From Bacteroidales bacterium (GTDB lineage: Bacteria > Bacteroidota > Bacteroidia > Bacteroidales > UBA4181), in assembly GCA_017523725.1 (NCBI GenBank), contig JAFWVY010000067.1, positions 1 through 64,000 of the forward strand: a stretch of DNA of 64,000 nt, in the 5' to 3' direction. The position numbers and the translations under genes are program-made. The notes under the pieces are model-generated. The model saw only the letters and a program-made list of their open reading frames with translations. It searched no databases and had not been told where the DNA came from. Each line of letters starts with the position of its first letter. Positions within the stretch are counted from its first letter, which is position 1. Shown here one piece after another: positions 54,050 through 64,000 of this stretch.

Positions 54050-55207
54050 TTACGACTGAAAGAACTGGCGCATCCGCTCGAAGAAATTCTTGTCTTCCTT
54101 GGTAGGCGACGGACGGAAGGCGTCCGACTCGTTCAGTTTCTCAAGGGTTTTCTTTTCGTCGCGCGAAACTGACTTCGGCACCCAGACGTTGACATCGACC
54201 AGCAGATCGCCTTTTCCATAGCCGTTGACATCCGGAATTCCCTTGCCCCTGAGACGCAGAATCTTGCCCGGCTGCGTGCCAGGTTCGATTTTAATCTTGA
54301 CCTTGCCGTCCAACGTCGGAATCTCTACCGTCGTACCCAGCGTGGCATCCGGGAAACTCAGGAACAAGGCGTACACCAGGTCATTGCCGTCGCGGACCAG
54401 GTCGGCATGCGGGATTTCCTCAATCTGCACCAACAGGTCGCCGTTGATGCCGCCGCGCCGGGCTGCATTGCCCTTGCCGCTGACCGACAGTTGCATGTCT
54501 TGCGTGACGCCGGCCGGAATGTTGACCGAAATGACCTCCTGGTCGAGCACCACACCTTCGCCGCCACAGTGCGTACACTTCTTGTCGATGATACGGCCCT
54601 CTCCGCCGCAGGCGCTGCACACGGCCGTGGTCTGCATCCTGCCCAGAATCGTATTGGCGACCTGGGTCACATGTCCCGAACCGCCGCAGGTCTTACAGGT
54701 TGTATAGCCCGAGCCGTTCTCCGCGCCGGTGCCGTGACAATGCGAACATGCCACGTATTTCTTGACCTTCAGTTTCTTCTCACACCCGTGTGCAATCTCT
54801 TCGAGTGTCAACTTGACTTTCACGCGCAGCGAGGTGCCATGCGCCTGACGCACGCCGCCGCCCCGGCTGCCGCCGAATCCACTGAACCCGCCGAACCCGC
54901 CGAATCCGCCGAAAATATCGCCGAATTGCGAGAAAATATCCTCCATAGACATGCCACCGCCGCTGAATCCGCCGGTGGAGCCACCCAGACCGGCATGGCC
55001 ATACTGGTCGTAGCGTGCCCGCTTCTGCTCATCGCTGAGCACTTCGTAGGCTTCGGCCGCCTCTTTGAACTTCTCTTCGGCCGCCTTGTCACCGGGATTC
55101 TTGTCCGGATGATACTGTATCGCCTTTTTACGGTACGCCTTCTTGATTTCCTCTGCGGTGGCGTTGCGCGGTACTTCGAGTACTTCGTAATAATCTCTCT
55201 TGTCCAT
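54050..55207 (-). CDS. dnaJ: Chaperone protein DnaJ
   Basis: A 385-residue type I DnaJ, the co-chaperone that delivers unfolded proteins to DnaK. J-domain with HPD ([10 protein letters not shown]), a Gly/Phe-rich linker ([14 protein letters not shown]) and four zinc repeats: [32 protein letters not shown]. Two C-terminal beta domains follow. Complete. It starts 4 bases after grpE. Confidence 0.98.
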   Translation of the reverse strand: MDKRDYYEVLEVPRNATAEEIKKAYRKKAIQYHPDKNPGDKAAEEKFKEAAEAYEVLSDEQKRARYDQYGHAGLGGSTGGFSGGGMSMEDIFSQFGDIFGGFGGFGGFSGFGGSRGGGVRQAHGTSLRVKVKLTLEEIAHGCEKKLKVKKYVACSHCHGTGAENGSGYTTCKTCGGSGHVTQVANTILGRMQTTAVCSACGGEGRIIDKKCTHCGGEGVVLDQEVISVNIPAGVTQDMQLSVSGKGNAARRGGINGDLLVQIEEIPHADLVRDGNDLVYALFLSFPDATLGTTVEIPTLDGKVKIKIEPGTQPGKILRLRGKGIPDVNGYGKGDLLVDVNVWVPKSVSRDEKKTLEKLNESDAFRPSPTKEDKNFFERMRQFFQS

Positions 55208-55211
55208 ATGC

Positions 55212-55844
55212 TTATTCTCCTACGACCACCTTGGCAAAACGCAATACCTTGTCATGCAGCATATAACCCTTGGTCACGACATCGACCACACGGCCCCGTT
55301 GCGCAGCATCGGATGCCGGTATCTTGGTCAGCGCCTCGTGCCGGTCGGTGTCGAAAGGCTCGCCCACCGCAACGATCTCCTTGACGCCATTGCGTTGCAG
55401 AAAATCTTTCATCTTACTGTAAACCAGATTCATACCTTGCTGTATCGACACCATGTCATCCGTCGATTCCATGGCTTTCAACCCTCTCTCAAAGTCATCC
55501 ACGACAGCCAGGAAATCCTTCAGGACGTCTGCGCCGGCCGACTGGATAAGATCGGCTTTCTCACGGATTGTCCGCTTGCGGTAATTGTCGAATTCGGCCG
55601 ACAGCCGCAGGTACCGGTCGTTCAATTGCGCGATCTGCGCCTGCAACGCATCCACACGGCTCTCCTCTGCGGCCGCCTCTTCGGCTTTCGCAGTCTCCGC
55701 GGCCGATGCCTGTGCATCACCGGCCTCTTCCGGTTTGTCCTGTGCCGCCCCGGCAGCCTCCCGGACAGGTTCGTTCACAGCCTCGCGCTGTGCCTCATCA
55801 AGATTTTCGGACATATGCTGATGTTTGTTTTTCTTCTGTTTCAT
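55212..55844 (-). CDS. grpE: Nucleotide exchange factor GrpE
   Basis: GrpE releases ADP from DnaK. 210 residues: an acidic, Ala/Glu-rich low-complexity N-terminus (about 11-70), a long coiled-coil ([23 protein letters not shown]) and the C-terminal beta domain with HEALTKIPA. The start at 55844 is backed by a good Shine-Dalgarno (AAAGGAGG on the minus strand, ending 12 bases before it), rare in this phylum. A second ATG lies 30 bases downstream (55814). In an operon with dnaJ. Confidence 0.96.
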   Translation of the reverse strand: MKQKKNKHQHMSENLDEAQREAVNEPVREAAGAAQDKPEEAGDAQASAAETAKAEEAAAEESRVDALQAQIAQLNDRYLRLSAEFDNYRKRTIREKADLIQSAGADVLKDFLAVVDDFERGLKAMESTDDMVSIQQGMNLVYSKMKDFLQRNGVKEIVAVGEPFDTDRHEALTKIPASDAAQRGRVVDVVTKGYMLHDKVLRFAKVVVGE

Positions 55845-55907
55845 ATTGTTTCACAACCTCCTTTACTACTCTCGCCGGCGCGCTACAAAAACACTGCCAT
55901 CGTCGTT

Positions 55908-56561
55908 TTACGACAATTTGGCACGTCGCTGCCGCTGACAGAACTGACAGACGTCTGTCAGACCGCACATATCGCAGTGCGGTTTGCGTGCCAGACATAC
56001 GTAGCGCCCGTGAAGAATCAGCCAGTGATGCGCGACCGACCACAAATGCTCGGGAATATGCTGCGTGAGCTGACGCTCCGTTTCGACCGGTGTCCTGGCC
56101 TGACGGACCAGACCAATCCGGTGCGACACGCGGAACACATGGGTGTCCACAGGCATGGCCGGCCGGCCGAACGCCACCGCAATCATCACATTGGCCGTTT
56201 TGCGGCCAACACCGGGCAGACGCTGCAGTTCCTCCGCCGTATCAGGGATTTCACCGTGAAACGTCTCGCAGACCATGACCGCCATCCGCCACAAATGATC
56301 TGCCTTGCTGTTCGGATAGGAACAGGATGCGATATAAGGCAGGATGGTTTCGGGCGAAGCGGCCGCCATATCCCGGACGGTCGGAAACGCCTCGAACAGC
56401 GCGGGAGTCACCTGGTTCACCCTACGGTCGGTACATTGGGCAGACAGAATGACTGCCACCAGCAACTGGTAGGGATTGGCAAACTGCAATTCTGTCTGCG
56501 CAGCCGGCATGGTCTCGGAAAAATAGGCGATGACTTTTGCGTAACGTGTAGCCGTATTCAT
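55908..56561 (-). CDS. nth: Endonuclease III
   Basis: A base-excision-repair glycosylase/AP lyase for oxidised pyrimidines. The 217-residue protein has the helix-hairpin-helix LPGVGRKTANV with catalytic Lys, the catalytic Asp in MPVDTHVFRV, and the [4Fe-4S] Cys pattern C-x6-C-x2-C-x5-C at the C-terminus (CLARKPHCDMCGLTDVC). It starts 1 base after tilS ends. Confidence 0.97.
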   Translation of the reverse strand: MNTATRYAKVIAYFSETMPAAQTELQFANPYQLLVAVILSAQCTDRRVNQVTPALFEAFPTVRDMAAASPETILPYIASCSYPNSKADHLWRMAVMVCETFHGEIPDTAEELQRLPGVGRKTANVMIAVAFGRPAMPVDTHVFRVSHRIGLVRQARTPVETERQLTQHIPEHLWSVAHHWLILHGRYVCLARKPHCDMCGLTDVCQFCQRQRRAKLS

Positions 56562-56562
56562 C

Positions 56563-57891
56563 TCAGCATAAATTGATTTTCAATATGGTCCTGGTTCCCG
56601 GCGTGATACGGAAGCGGTCGTCGATGCGTTCACCCACGATCCACAGGATGTCCCCGCCACGGCACAGCAGCCATTTCCGGTTTTTCTCAGGAACCGGCAC
56701 CTTGCGGTTGACCCAATAGTCACTCAGTTTCTGGCTGCCTTTCATGCCCAGCGGACAGAACCGGTCGCCCGCCCGCCAATGGCGCAGTTCCAGCGGGAAT
56801 GACACCCGGTCGGCATCGAACTGAGCCACCTGCGGATCCTTGGTCAGCCGGTAGCCGGCGGCAGGCAGCCGCTCGATGCGAAGCCGGATGGGATGCTCCA
56901 GACATACCGTATCGGCATCGATGAAACAGCCTTCCTCTCCCCCTGTCCGCAACGGTTCGACCATCAAGGCCTGCCGGTCGCACCAGAGTCTGTAATACTT
57001 GTTGCTCAATTGTTTGCCAGAGAGATCCGGTCTTTGGATCAATTCTTCCAGATGCTGTATCTGCTGCGCCGAAAAGCCGAAAGGATGCAGCATTTCGTAC
57101 AGCAGGGTCCGTGGTGCCTGGGCCCGTCGCAACAGATCCGTGTCGATACAGACCGTATCACCTTCGCGTCGCATGCAACGGTCGGTTTCCGAAGCAATGT
57201 AAGCTGCATAGATCCGCTCGGTTTCCGAAAGCAACCCCATGGTGCGGCGCATACTGTCGCGATAGCCGGGGAAAATGCGCGCCATAGCCGGCAGCAGATG
57301 GTGCCGGATGTTGTTGCGCAGGTATTTGTCGGAGGCGTTCGAGGCATCCTCACGGTAGGTCACACCGTGCTGCTCCGCATAGGCGGCAATGCCGTCCCGG
57401 TCCGTGAAGAGCATCGGCCGGACCACCACCGCAGGGCCGTGCGCCATACCGGTCAGCCCGCGGATACCTGTACCGCGGCCCAGGTTGATGAAAAAAGTTT
57501 CGATGGCATCGTCACCATGGTGCGCCACCGCCACCCGCGTATAGCCGTTTTCCCGGCAAAGCCGTTCGAAGTAGGCATAGCGCAGTTCCCGTGCCGCCAT
57601 CTGGATGGATATCCGGTGTTCCTCGGCGTATTGCGCCGTATCGAACGCAATGCGGTGGAAAGTCATGCCGTAGGCGGCGGCTGTCTCACGCACGAGCAGT
57701 TCGTCCGCATCAGAGGCCTCGCCGCGCAGGCGGAAATTGCAATGCGCCACCGCCGTCTGGAAAGAAGTCCGGGAAAGGAGATGCAGCATCACCATCGAAT
57801 CGACACCACCGCTCACCGCCGCCAGGATCCGGTCGGATGGTGTCAGAAGCGCCGATTCCGAGATATACCGCTGAAACGCATCGAACAGCAT
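56563..57891 (-). CDS. tilS: tRNA(Ile)-lysidine synthase
   Basis: TilS converts C34 of the CAU-anticodon tRNA-Ile to lysidine, changing its reading from AUG to AUA. The 442-residue protein has the PP-loop AAVSGGVDSMVMLHLL, HHGDDAIETFFINLGRG and NNIRHHLLP. The C-terminal TilS domain is present (LRHWRAGDRFCPLGM, KLSDYWVNRKVP). Normal length. It lies between the DUF3467 gene (5-base gap) and nth (1-base gap). Confidence 0.96.
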   Translation of the reverse strand: MLFDAFQRYISESALLTPSDRILAAVSGGVDSMVMLHLLSRTSFQTAVAHCNFRLRGEASDADELLVRETAAAYGMTFHRIAFDTAQYAEEHRISIQMAARELRYAYFERLCRENGYTRVAVAHHGDDAIETFFINLGRGTGIRGLTGMAHGPAVVVRPMLFTDRDGIAAYAEQHGVTYREDASNASDKYLRNNIRHHLLPAMARIFPGYRDSMRRTMGLLSETERIYAAYIASETDRCMRREGDTVCIDTDLLRRAQAPRTLLYEMLHPFGFSAQQIQHLEELIQRPDLSGKQLSNKYYRLWCDRQALMVEPLRTGGEEGCFIDADTVCLEHPIRLRIERLPAAGYRLTKDPQVAQFDADRVSFPLELRHWRAGDRFCPLGMKGSQKLSDYWVNRKVPVPEKNRKWLLCRGGDILWIVGERIDDRFRITPGTRTILKINLC

Positions 57892-57896
57892 CGGTC

Positions 57897-58208
57897 TTAT
57901 GCCTGGGCAACCGGCCCGCCATGCGGCGGCATCGGCATACGGTTCATATCCAATTTGATGGGACCATAGGCGGCCTCATATTTGGCAATATTGTCCTGCA
58001 TGGCACGTAGCAGACGCTTGGCGTGCTCCGGAGCCAGGATGATGCGCGACATCACCGGGGCCTTCGGCATCCCGGGCATCATCCGGACGAAATCCAGGAT
58101 GAATTCGGAGGAGGAATGGGTAATGATGGCCAGATTCGCATAAGTTCCTTCGGCGACATTGTCCTTCAACTCAATGCTGAATCCCGTTTTTTTCTCGGCA
58201 TCTTCCAT
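57897..58208 (-). CDS. DUF3467 protein
   Basis: A 103-residue small soluble protein; the start at 58208 (MEDAEKKTG) fits the family, while the frame extends to 58262 without support. The core YANLAIITHSSSEFILDFVRMMPG and SRIILAPEHAKRLLRAMQDNI is the DUF3467 pattern. In Bacteroidota this gene is commonly next to rpoC, as here, but it sits beyond a terminator (58244-58286). Function is unknown. Confidence 0.88.
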   Translation of the reverse strand: MEDAEKKTGFSIELKDNVAEGTYANLAIITHSSSEFILDFVRMMPGMPKAPVMSRIILAPEHAKRLLRAMQDNIAKYEAAYGPIKLDMNRMPMPPHGGPVAQA

Positions 58209-58243
58209 GACAGTAGAATTTGGTTCACTTGCAAATGTATGAT

Positions 58244-58286
58244 AAAAAAGAAGGCGATTCACCGTCTCTCGACCGGAATCGCCCTC
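58244..58286 (-). terminator. Rho-independent terminator after rpoC
   Basis: Minus strand: GAGGGCGATTC (58276-58286), a 15-base loop, GAATCGCCTTC (58250-58260, one G-T pair), then TTTTTT. This ends the rpoBC transcript 30 bases after the rpoC stop. Confidence 0.85.
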
Positions 58287-58315
58287 TTTCTGTTATTCGG
58301 AAGTCAGAGAAAAGA

Positions 58316-61300
58316 CTACACGTCTTCCTCGTCGTACATTTCCTGCGCTTCGGCCTCTTTTCTAGCCAGCCGGTCGAAGTCCTCCTTCGAGCCGACCACC
58401 AGCCGCTGATAGTCGCGGAAACCCGTACCGGCCGGAATCATATGACCGACGATCACATTCTCCTTCAGGCCTTCCAGATAGTCTTCCTTGCCGCAGATAG
58501 CCGCTTCGTTCAGCACTTTGGTCGTTTCCTGGAACGATGCCGCCGAAATGAAGCTCTGTGTCTGCAGGGCAGCACGCGTGATACCCTGGAGAATCTGCAG
58601 GGACGTGGCCGCCACCGCATCGCGGGCTTCGGCCAGACGGCCGTCGCGCCGGCGGATGGCCGAGTTCTCGTCACGCAGCTGGCGTGCCGAGACAATCTGC
58701 CCCTCCTTCAAGGTAGAGTCGCCGCTTTCGGTAATCACCTTGTGACCGTAAATGGCATCGTTTGCCGCCATGAGGTCCCACTTGTCGACCACCTGGCCTT
58801 CGAGGAAGGTCGTATCGCCCGGATCGACCACCTGGACCTTGCGCATCATCTGACGTACGATAACTTCGCAGTGCTTGTTGTTGATCTTCACACCTTGCAG
58901 CCGGTACACCTTCTGAATTTCGTTGACGATATATTCCTGCACCTTGGTCGGGCCCTTGATGAGCAGGATGTCAGCCGGCGTAATGGCGCCGTCCGACAGC
59001 GGAGCACCGGCCTTGATATAGTCGTTCTCCTGCACCAGAATCTGTTTCGACAGCGGTACGAGATAACGTTTTTCCTCGCCCGAACGCGACTTCACGATGA
59101 TTTCGCGGCTGCCTCTCTTGATTTTGCCGAACGAAATCTCGCCGTCGATTTCGGAAACGATGGCCGGGTTGGACGGGTTGCGCGCCTCGAAGAGCTCCGT
59201 GACACGCGGCAGACCGCCCGTGATATCGCCCGTGGACTTCGCAATGGCTCTCGGGATCTTGACCAGCACATCGCCCGCCTTCACCTGCTGTTTGGCTTCC
59301 ACCTGGATGTGGGCGCCGACCGGCAGGTTGTACGAAGACAGGACGTTCTTCGAGCTGTCCAGAATCTTGATGACCGGGTTCTTGGCCTTGTCCTTCGATT
59401 CGATGACCACTTTCTCGCTGAAACCGGTCTGGTCGTCCATTTCCTCGCGGTAGGTCGAACCGGCCGTCAGACTCTCGTAAGCCACCGTACCGGCATATTC
59501 CGAAATCAAGACCGCGCTGAACGGGTCCCATTTGCAAATGGTCGTACCCTTGGTGATTTCCTGTCCGTCGGCCACGTAGATCGTGGAACCGTAAGGAATG
59601 TTGTGGGTGGTCAGAACAATGTCGGTGTTTTTGTCGACAATGCGCAGTTCCGCCACACGGCCTATCACCACATGTTCTACCTCGCCCTGTTCGTTGACAT
59701 GGTCAATGGTATGCAGTTCATCAATCTCGACCATACCATCGTAACGGGCGATCAATTTGTTGCTTTCCGTACTGACACCAGCTACAGCACCACCAACGTG
59801 GAACGTTCTAAGAGTCAGCTGAGTACCAGGTTCACCGATGGACTGTGCCGCGATGACGCCGACCGCCTCGCCGATCTTGACCATGCGGCCCGTCGCCAGG
59901 TTCTGGCCATAGCATTTGGCGCAGACGCCCTTGCGCGACTCGCAGGTGAGCACCGAACGGATTTCGACCTGTTCGATGGGCGATTCGTCGATGGCCTTGG
60001 CAATGTCGTCCGTGATCAGGTCACCAGCCGCCACCAGCAGTTCGCCGGTGAGCGGATGGACCACATCGTGCACCGCCGTGCGGCCGAGAATACGGTCGTA
60101 AAGCGATTCGACCACTTCGTCGTTGTTCTTCACGGCCGAAGTCACCAGACCGCGCAATGTGCCGCAGTCGTGCTCCGTGATGATGACATCCTGCGAGACA
60201 TCGACCAGACGACGCGTCAGGTAACCGGCATCAGCCGTTTTCAGAGCGGTATCGGCCAGACCCTTGCGGGCACCGTGCGTCGAGATGAAGTATTCGAGCA
60301 CCGACAGACCTTCCTTGAAGTTGGCCAGAATCGGGTTCTCGATAATGTCGTTGCCGGCGGAATCGGATTTCTGCGGTTTGGCCATCAGGCCTCGCATGCC
60401 AGCCAGCTGACGGATCTGCTCCTTGGAACCACGGGCGCCGGAGTCCAGCATCATGTAGATGGAGTTGAATCCCTGGTTGTCGGAAGAAAGCCGCTTCATC
60501 AGGATATTGGTCAGCTCCGTATTGGTATGTGTCCAGATGTCGATGATCTGGTTGTAACGTTCGTTGTTGGTGATAAGACCCATGTTGTAGTCGCCCATCA
60601 CCTTTTCGGCCTGCTCATAACCGGCGGCCACGAGCTGCTCTTTCTCTTCGGGCACCAGGACGTCGTGCAGGTTGAACGACAGACCGCCCAGGAACGCCAT
60701 ATGGTATCCCATGTTCTTGATGTCGTCGAGGAACTGCGCCGTACGGGCGATACCCGTTTTCTTCAGCACACGCGAGATAATGTCGCGCAACGACTTCTTG
60801 GTCAGCACTTCGTTGATATAGCCCACTTCCGGCGGCACGAGTTCGTTGAAAATCACACGCCCAACTGTGGTATCAATACGCTGAACAACGGGTTCTCCCG
60901 TATCGTACAGGGTCATGCGGACGTGGATGTTGGCGTGCAGGTCGACCTGCTTTTCGTTGAAGGCGATCTTCACTTCTTCGGGCGAATAGAAGAACAGCCC
61001 CTCGCCTTTCACCTTCTCGTCGGCCGTGCTCTCGCGCGGTTTGGTCATGTAGTACAGACCAAGCACCATGTCCTGCGACGGCACCGTCACAGGCGCGCCG
61101 TTGGCGGGATGCAGAATATTGTGCGAAGCCAGCATCAGCAGCTGTGCCTCCAGGATGGCGGCGTTGCCCAGCGGCAAATGCACAGCCATCTGGTCGCCGT
61201 CGAAGTCCGCGTTGAAAGCGGTACAGACAAGCGGGTGCAGCTGGATGGCCTTGCCTTCGACCAGTTTAGGCTGGAAGGCCTGGATACCGAGACGGTGCAG

Positions 61301-62620
61301 CGTAGGCGCACGGTTCAGCAGAACCGGATGGCCCTTCAGCACGTTCTCCAGGATATCCCAGATGACTGCGTCCTTGCGGTCGACAATCTTCTTGGCCGAT
61401 TTGACGGTCTTGACAATACCTCTCTCAATCAGTTTGCGGATGATGAACGGCTTGTAAAGTTCGGCCGCCATGTCCTTCGGAAGACCGCATTCGTGCAGTT
61501 TCAGTTCGGGACCCACGACGATGACCGAACGGGCCGAGTAGTCCACACGTTTACCCAACAAGTTCTGACGGAACCGGCCTTGTTTTCCTTTCAAGCTGTC
61601 GCTCAGGGATTTCAGCGGGCGGTTGGCATCCGTCTTCACGGCGTTCGATTTGCGCGAGTTGTCGAACAGAGAATCGACCGACTCCTGCAGCATACGCTTC
61701 TCATTGCGGAGAATGACTTCCGGCGCCTTGATCTCGATAAGCCGTTTCAGACGGTTGTTGCGGATGATGACCCGGCGGTAGAGATCGTTCAGGTCGGAGG
61801 TGGCGAAACGACCGCCGTCCAGCGGAACCAGCGGACGGAGTTCGGGCGGAATGACCGGGATGACCTTCAGAATCATCCATTCCGGCCGGTTGACTTCCTT
61901 GGCGGAACGGAACTCTTCCACGACCTGCAGGCGTTTCAGCGCCTCGGTCTTACGCTGCTGCGACGTCTCCGTATTGGCCTTGTTGCGCAGCGAATAGGAC
62001 AGTTCGTCCAGGTCGAGTTCGGCCAACAGGGTATAAAGCGCAGAAGCGCCCATGTCGGCGATGAACTTGTTCGGGTCGGAGTCGTCCAGCATCTGGTTTT
62101 CCTTCGGCAGGGTGTCGATGATGGCCAGATATTCCTCTTCGGTCAGGAAGTCGAGTTTCTGAATGCCGTCGGCCTCCTTGATACCGGGCTGGATGACCAC
62201 ATATTTCTCGTAATAAATGATGGAATCGAGTTTCTTGGTCGGGATGCCGAGCAGATAACCGATCTTGTTCGGCAGCGAACGGAAGTACCAGATGTGGGCC
62301 ACCGGAACGGTCAGCTGGATATGGCCGATACGTTCGCGGCGCACTTTCTTCTCGGTAACCTCCACACCGCAGCGGTCGCAGACGATACCCTTGTAACGGA
62401 TGCGTTTGTACTTGCCGCAATGGCACTCATAATCCTTTACAGGACCGAATATGCGCTCGCAGAACAGACCGTCCCGCTCGGGCTTGTACGTACGGTAGTT
62501 GATGGTTTCCGGCTTGAGCACCTCGCCGCTCGAACGATCCAGAATCGAATCGGGCGATTCCAGTCCGATGGTGATCTTGCTAAACGTCGTCTTGCTTTTT
62601 GTATCTTTTCTGAATGACAT
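58316..62620 (-). CDS. rpoC: RNA polymerase beta' subunit
   Basis: A 1,434-residue beta', the catalytic half of RNA polymerase. Zinc-1 near the N-terminus (CHCGKYKR ... CDRCGVEV), the catalytic magnesium motif [12 protein letters not shown], zinc-2 ([13 protein letters not shown]) and trigger-loop region sequence are all present. The length matches Bacteroidota beta'. It is preceded by rpoB with a 60-base spacer. A very long open frame on the opposite strand (58220-62617) is a codon-bias shadow. Confidence 0.99.
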   Translation of the reverse strand: MSFRKDTKSKTTFSKITIGLESPDSILDRSSGEVLKPETINYRTYKPERDGLFCERIFGPVKDYECHCGKYKRIRYKGIVCDRCGVEVTEKKVRRERIGHIQLTVPVAHIWYFRSLPNKIGYLLGIPTKKLDSIIYYEKYVVIQPGIKEADGIQKLDFLTEEEYLAIIDTLPKENQMLDDSDPNKFIADMGASALYTLLAELDLDELSYSLRNKANTETSQQRKTEALKRLQVVEEFRSAKEVNRPEWMILKVIPVIPPELRPLVPLDGGRFATSDLNDLYRRVIIRNNRLKRLIEIKAPEVILRNEKRMLQESVDSLFDNSRKSNAVKTDANRPLKSLSDSLKGKQGRFRQNLLGKRVDYSARSVIVVGPELKLHECGLPKDMAAELYKPFIIRKLIERGIVKTVKSAKKIVDRKDAVIWDILENVLKGHPVLLNRAPTLHRLGIQAFQPKLVEGKAIQLHPLVCTAFNADFDGDQMAVHLPLGNAAILEAQLLMLASHNILHPANGAPVTVPSQDMVLGLYYMTKPRESTADEKVKGEGLFFYSPEEVKIAFNEKQVDLHANIHVRMTLYDTGEPVVQRIDTTVGRVIFNELVPPEVGYINEVLTKKSLRDIISRVLKKTGIARTAQFLDDIKNMGYHMAFLGGLSFNLHDVLVPEEKEQLVAAGYEQAEKVMGDYNMGLITNNERYNQIIDIWTHTNTELTNILMKRLSSDNQGFNSIYMMLDSGARGSKEQIRQLAGMRGLMAKPQKSDSAGNDIIENPILANFKEGLSVLEYFISTHGARKGLADTALKTADAGYLTRRLVDVSQDVIITEHDCGTLRGLVTSAVKNNDEVVESLYDRILGRTAVHDVVHPLTGELLVAAGDLITDDIAKAIDESPIEQVEIRSVLTCESRKGVCAKCYGQNLATGRMVKIGEAVGVIAAQSIGEPGTQLTLRTFHVGGAVAGVSTESNKLIARYDGMVEIDELHTIDHVNEQGEVEHVVIGRVAELRIVDKNTDIVLTTHNIPYGSTIYVADGQEITKGTTICKWDPFSAVLISEYAGTVAYESLTAGSTYREEMDDQTGFSEKVVIESKDKAKNPVIKILDSSKNVLSSYNLPVGAHIQVEAKQQVKAGDVLVKIPRAIAKSTGDITGGLPRVTELFEARNPSNPAIVSEIDGEISFGKIKRGSREIIVKSRSGEEKRYLVPLSKQILVQENDYIKAGAPLSDGAITPADILLIKGPTKVQEYIVNEIQKVYRLQGVKINNKHCEVIVRQMMRKVQVVDPGDTTFLEGQVVDKWDLMAANDAIYGHKVITESGDSTLKEGQIVSARQLRDENSAIRRRDGRLAEARDAVAATSLQILQGITRAALQTQSFISAASFQETTKVLNEAAICGKEDYLEGLKENVIVGHMIPAGTGFRDYQRLVVGSKEDFDRLARKEAEAQEMYDEEDV

Positions 62621-62680
62621 AAGCGTCAGTTGAATAACAGGTTCTTTAATAAGACGGACACAGACGGTCCATCGGTACTA

Positions 62681-64000
62681 TTACAAGTTGACATTCAGGG
62701 CCAAACCACTCAGTTCGTGCAGCAACACGTTGAACGATTCCGGCACGCCGGGTGTCGGCATCGGGTCGCCCTTGACAATGGCCTCGTAGGTCTTGGCGCG
62801 GCCGACCACATCGTCCGATTTCACCGTCATGATTTCCTGCAGGATATTGGCGGCGCCGAAGGCCTCGAGCGCCCACACCTCCATTTCGCCGAAACGCTGG
62901 CCACCGAACTGGGCCTTTCCGCCCAGAGGCTGCTGCGTAATCAACGAATACGGACCGATGGAACGCGCGTGCATCTTGTCATCGACCATGTGACCCAGCT
63001 TGAGCATATAGATCACACCGACCGTTGCCGGCTGGTCGAAGCGGTCGCCGGTACCTCCGTCATACAGGTAGGTTCTGCCGTAGCGCGGCAGGCCGGCCTT
63101 GTCGGTCCAAGCATTGATGTCATCCATGCTGGCACCGTCGAAAATCGGCGTGGCAAACTTGACGCCCAGCTTGGCACCCGCCCAGCCGAGAACCGTCTCG
63201 TAAATCTGTCCGAGGTTCATACGCGAAGGCACGCCCAGCGGGTTCAGCACGATATCGACCGGTGTTCCGTCAGCCAGGAACGGCATATCCTCGACACGGG
63301 CGATCTTCGAGACAATACCCTTGTTACCGTGCCGGCCGGCCATCTTGTCACCGACCCTGATCTTGCGTTTCTTGGCGATGTACACCTTGGCCATCTGCAC
63401 GATACCCGAAGGCAGCTCGTCGCCGATGGTGACGTTGTATCTCTTGCGTTTGTAAACCGCATCGATTTCCTTGTAGCGGCTCATGAAGTGGTGAAGCAGT
63501 GCCCGGATGGTCTCGTTCTTGGCCTTGTCCGTCGTCCACCGGCCGGGATTCACATTGGTATAGTCGAGTTCCTGCAGCAGTTTCTGCGTGAACTTGGCGC
63601 CCTTCGGAATGAGTTCGCTGTTATAGTAATCCTTGACGCCCTGCGAGGTCTTGCCGCTGATGAGCGTCACCAGTTTGGCCACCAGTTTCGCTTTCAGTTC
63701 GCCGGTCTGCTGGGCAAAGTCATCGTCCAGTTTCTTCAGCTGGATCTTCTCGTTGGCCATGGTTTTCTTGTCCTTGACCATACGCGAGAAGAGTTTCTTG
63801 TCGACAACGACACCCGACAGAGAGGACGAAGCCTTCAGCGAAGCGTCCTTGACATCGCCGGCCTTGTCACCGAAGATGGCGCGCAGCAGTTTCTCCTCGG
63901 GCGACGGATCGGATTCGCCCTTGGGCGTAATCTTACCGATCAGGATGTCACCGGGTTCCACATGGGCACCGATGCGGATCAGACCGTTCTCGTCCAGGTT
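62681..64000 (-). CDS. rpoB: RNA polymerase beta subunit, C-terminal part (runs off the window)
   Basis: The last ~440 residues of the beta subunit; the frame is open to base 64000, so the gene continues beyond the edge. It includes [16 protein letters not shown] (catalytic-centre Lys/His segment), [34 protein letters not shown] and the C-terminal clamp part. Full-length would be about 1,270 residues. It is followed by rpoC. Confidence 0.98.
   Translation of the reverse strand, partial: NLDENGLIRIGAHVEPGDILIGKITPKGESDPSPEEKLLRAIFGDKAGDVKDASLKASSSLSGVVVDKKLFSRMVKDKKTMANEKIQLKKLDDDFAQQTGELKAKLVAKLVTLISGKTSQGVKDYYNSELIPKGAKFTQKLLQELDYTNVNPGRWTTDKAKNETIRALLHHFMSRYKEIDAVYKRKRYNVTIGDELPSGIVQMAKVYIAKKRKIRVGDKMAGRHGNKGIVSKIARVEDMPFLADGTPVDIVLNPLGVPSRMNLGQIYETVLGWAGAKLGVKFATPIFDGASMDDINAWTDKAGLPRYGRTYLYDGGTGDRFDQPATVGVIYMLKLGHMVDDKMHARSIGPYSLITQQPLGGKAQFGGQRFGEMEVWALEAFGAANILQEIMTVKSDDVVGRAKTYEAIVKGDPMPTPGVPESFNVLLHELSGLALNVNL

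Noticed and set aside
58220-62617. 1,465-residue open frame antisense to rpoC
   Set aside because: It mirrors rpoC almost exactly, has no initiation context and reads as a His/Arg/Asp-rich shadow. It arises from codon bias in a GC-rich, strongly expressed gene.

Overview
The window looks like a chromosomal stretch of a GC-rich Bacteroidales bacterium (Alistipes/Rikenellaceae-like or a relative; genus not resolvable without a search). The evidence is the Bacteroidota promoter element TAnnTTTG upstream of several genes, lineage-typical genes (gldD, DUF2723, DUF5723, DUF6057, a DUF3467 gene behind rpoC), many lipoprotein signal peptides, and pectin-degradation enzymes. There are no tRNA or rRNA genes, no CRISPR array and no recognisable IS element. 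The left ~110 bases do not belong: they encode, on the minus strand, a fragment of a Mur-ligase ATP-binding domain fused head-on to a valS gene lacking its 5' part. This is most likely a contig-end chimera.

Layout. 1-10.6 kb, plus strand: valS (3' part), a GH28 pectinase lipoprotein, a CE12-type esterase, fabD, thrA (with an aspartokinase domain that has lost conserved residues), and a 1.1-kaa secreted protein of two tandem TldD/PmbA-like halves. 10.6-20.9 kb, minus strand: lipoprotein, DUF5723, small membrane protein, mutL and rhomboid as one tightly packed operon; then GH105, prfB with a programmed +1 frameshift, and the ribosomal genes rplM-rpsI-rpsB-tsf. 21.0-27.6 kb, plus strand: two tandem copies of a gene pair, DUF6057 membrane protein plus a beta-propeller lipoprotein with a CxxCH haem-attachment motif. 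27.6-36.9 kb, minus strand: a beta-helix lipoprotein and apbE; a GH43-like enzyme interrupted by a ~180-residue Gln/Asn/Gly/Met low-complexity insert; and the rsfS-ftsH-cdsA-psd-phosphotransferase operon. 36.9-44.7 kb: birA, an uncharacterised gene, rsmG, a GT2 glycosyltransferase, then dnaA, an IMPACT/YigZ gene with no standard start codon, pyrB and pyrI, and tsaB. 44.7-52.1 kb: a DUF2723 membrane protein, a ManD-like dehydratase, and a divergent pair of secreted carbohydrate-active genes (CE12 esterase and a six-hairpin glycosidase). 52.1-64 kb, minus strand: PPTase, gldD, ssb, dnaJ, grpE, nth, tilS, DUF3467, rpoC and the 3' part of rpoB.

Together the carbohydrate genes (GH28, GH105, two CE12, GH43-like, six-hairpin glycosidase, ManD-like) point to growth on pectin / rhamnogalacturonan. 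They are scattered singly or in small groups among housekeeping genes, with no SusC/SusD pair or local regulator in the window. The best candidate for an undescribed system is the duplicated DUF6057 / CxxCH-propeller operon. The fused TldD-type protease, the GH43-like enzyme with its giant insert, and the thrA with a decayed kinase domain are the other notable items.
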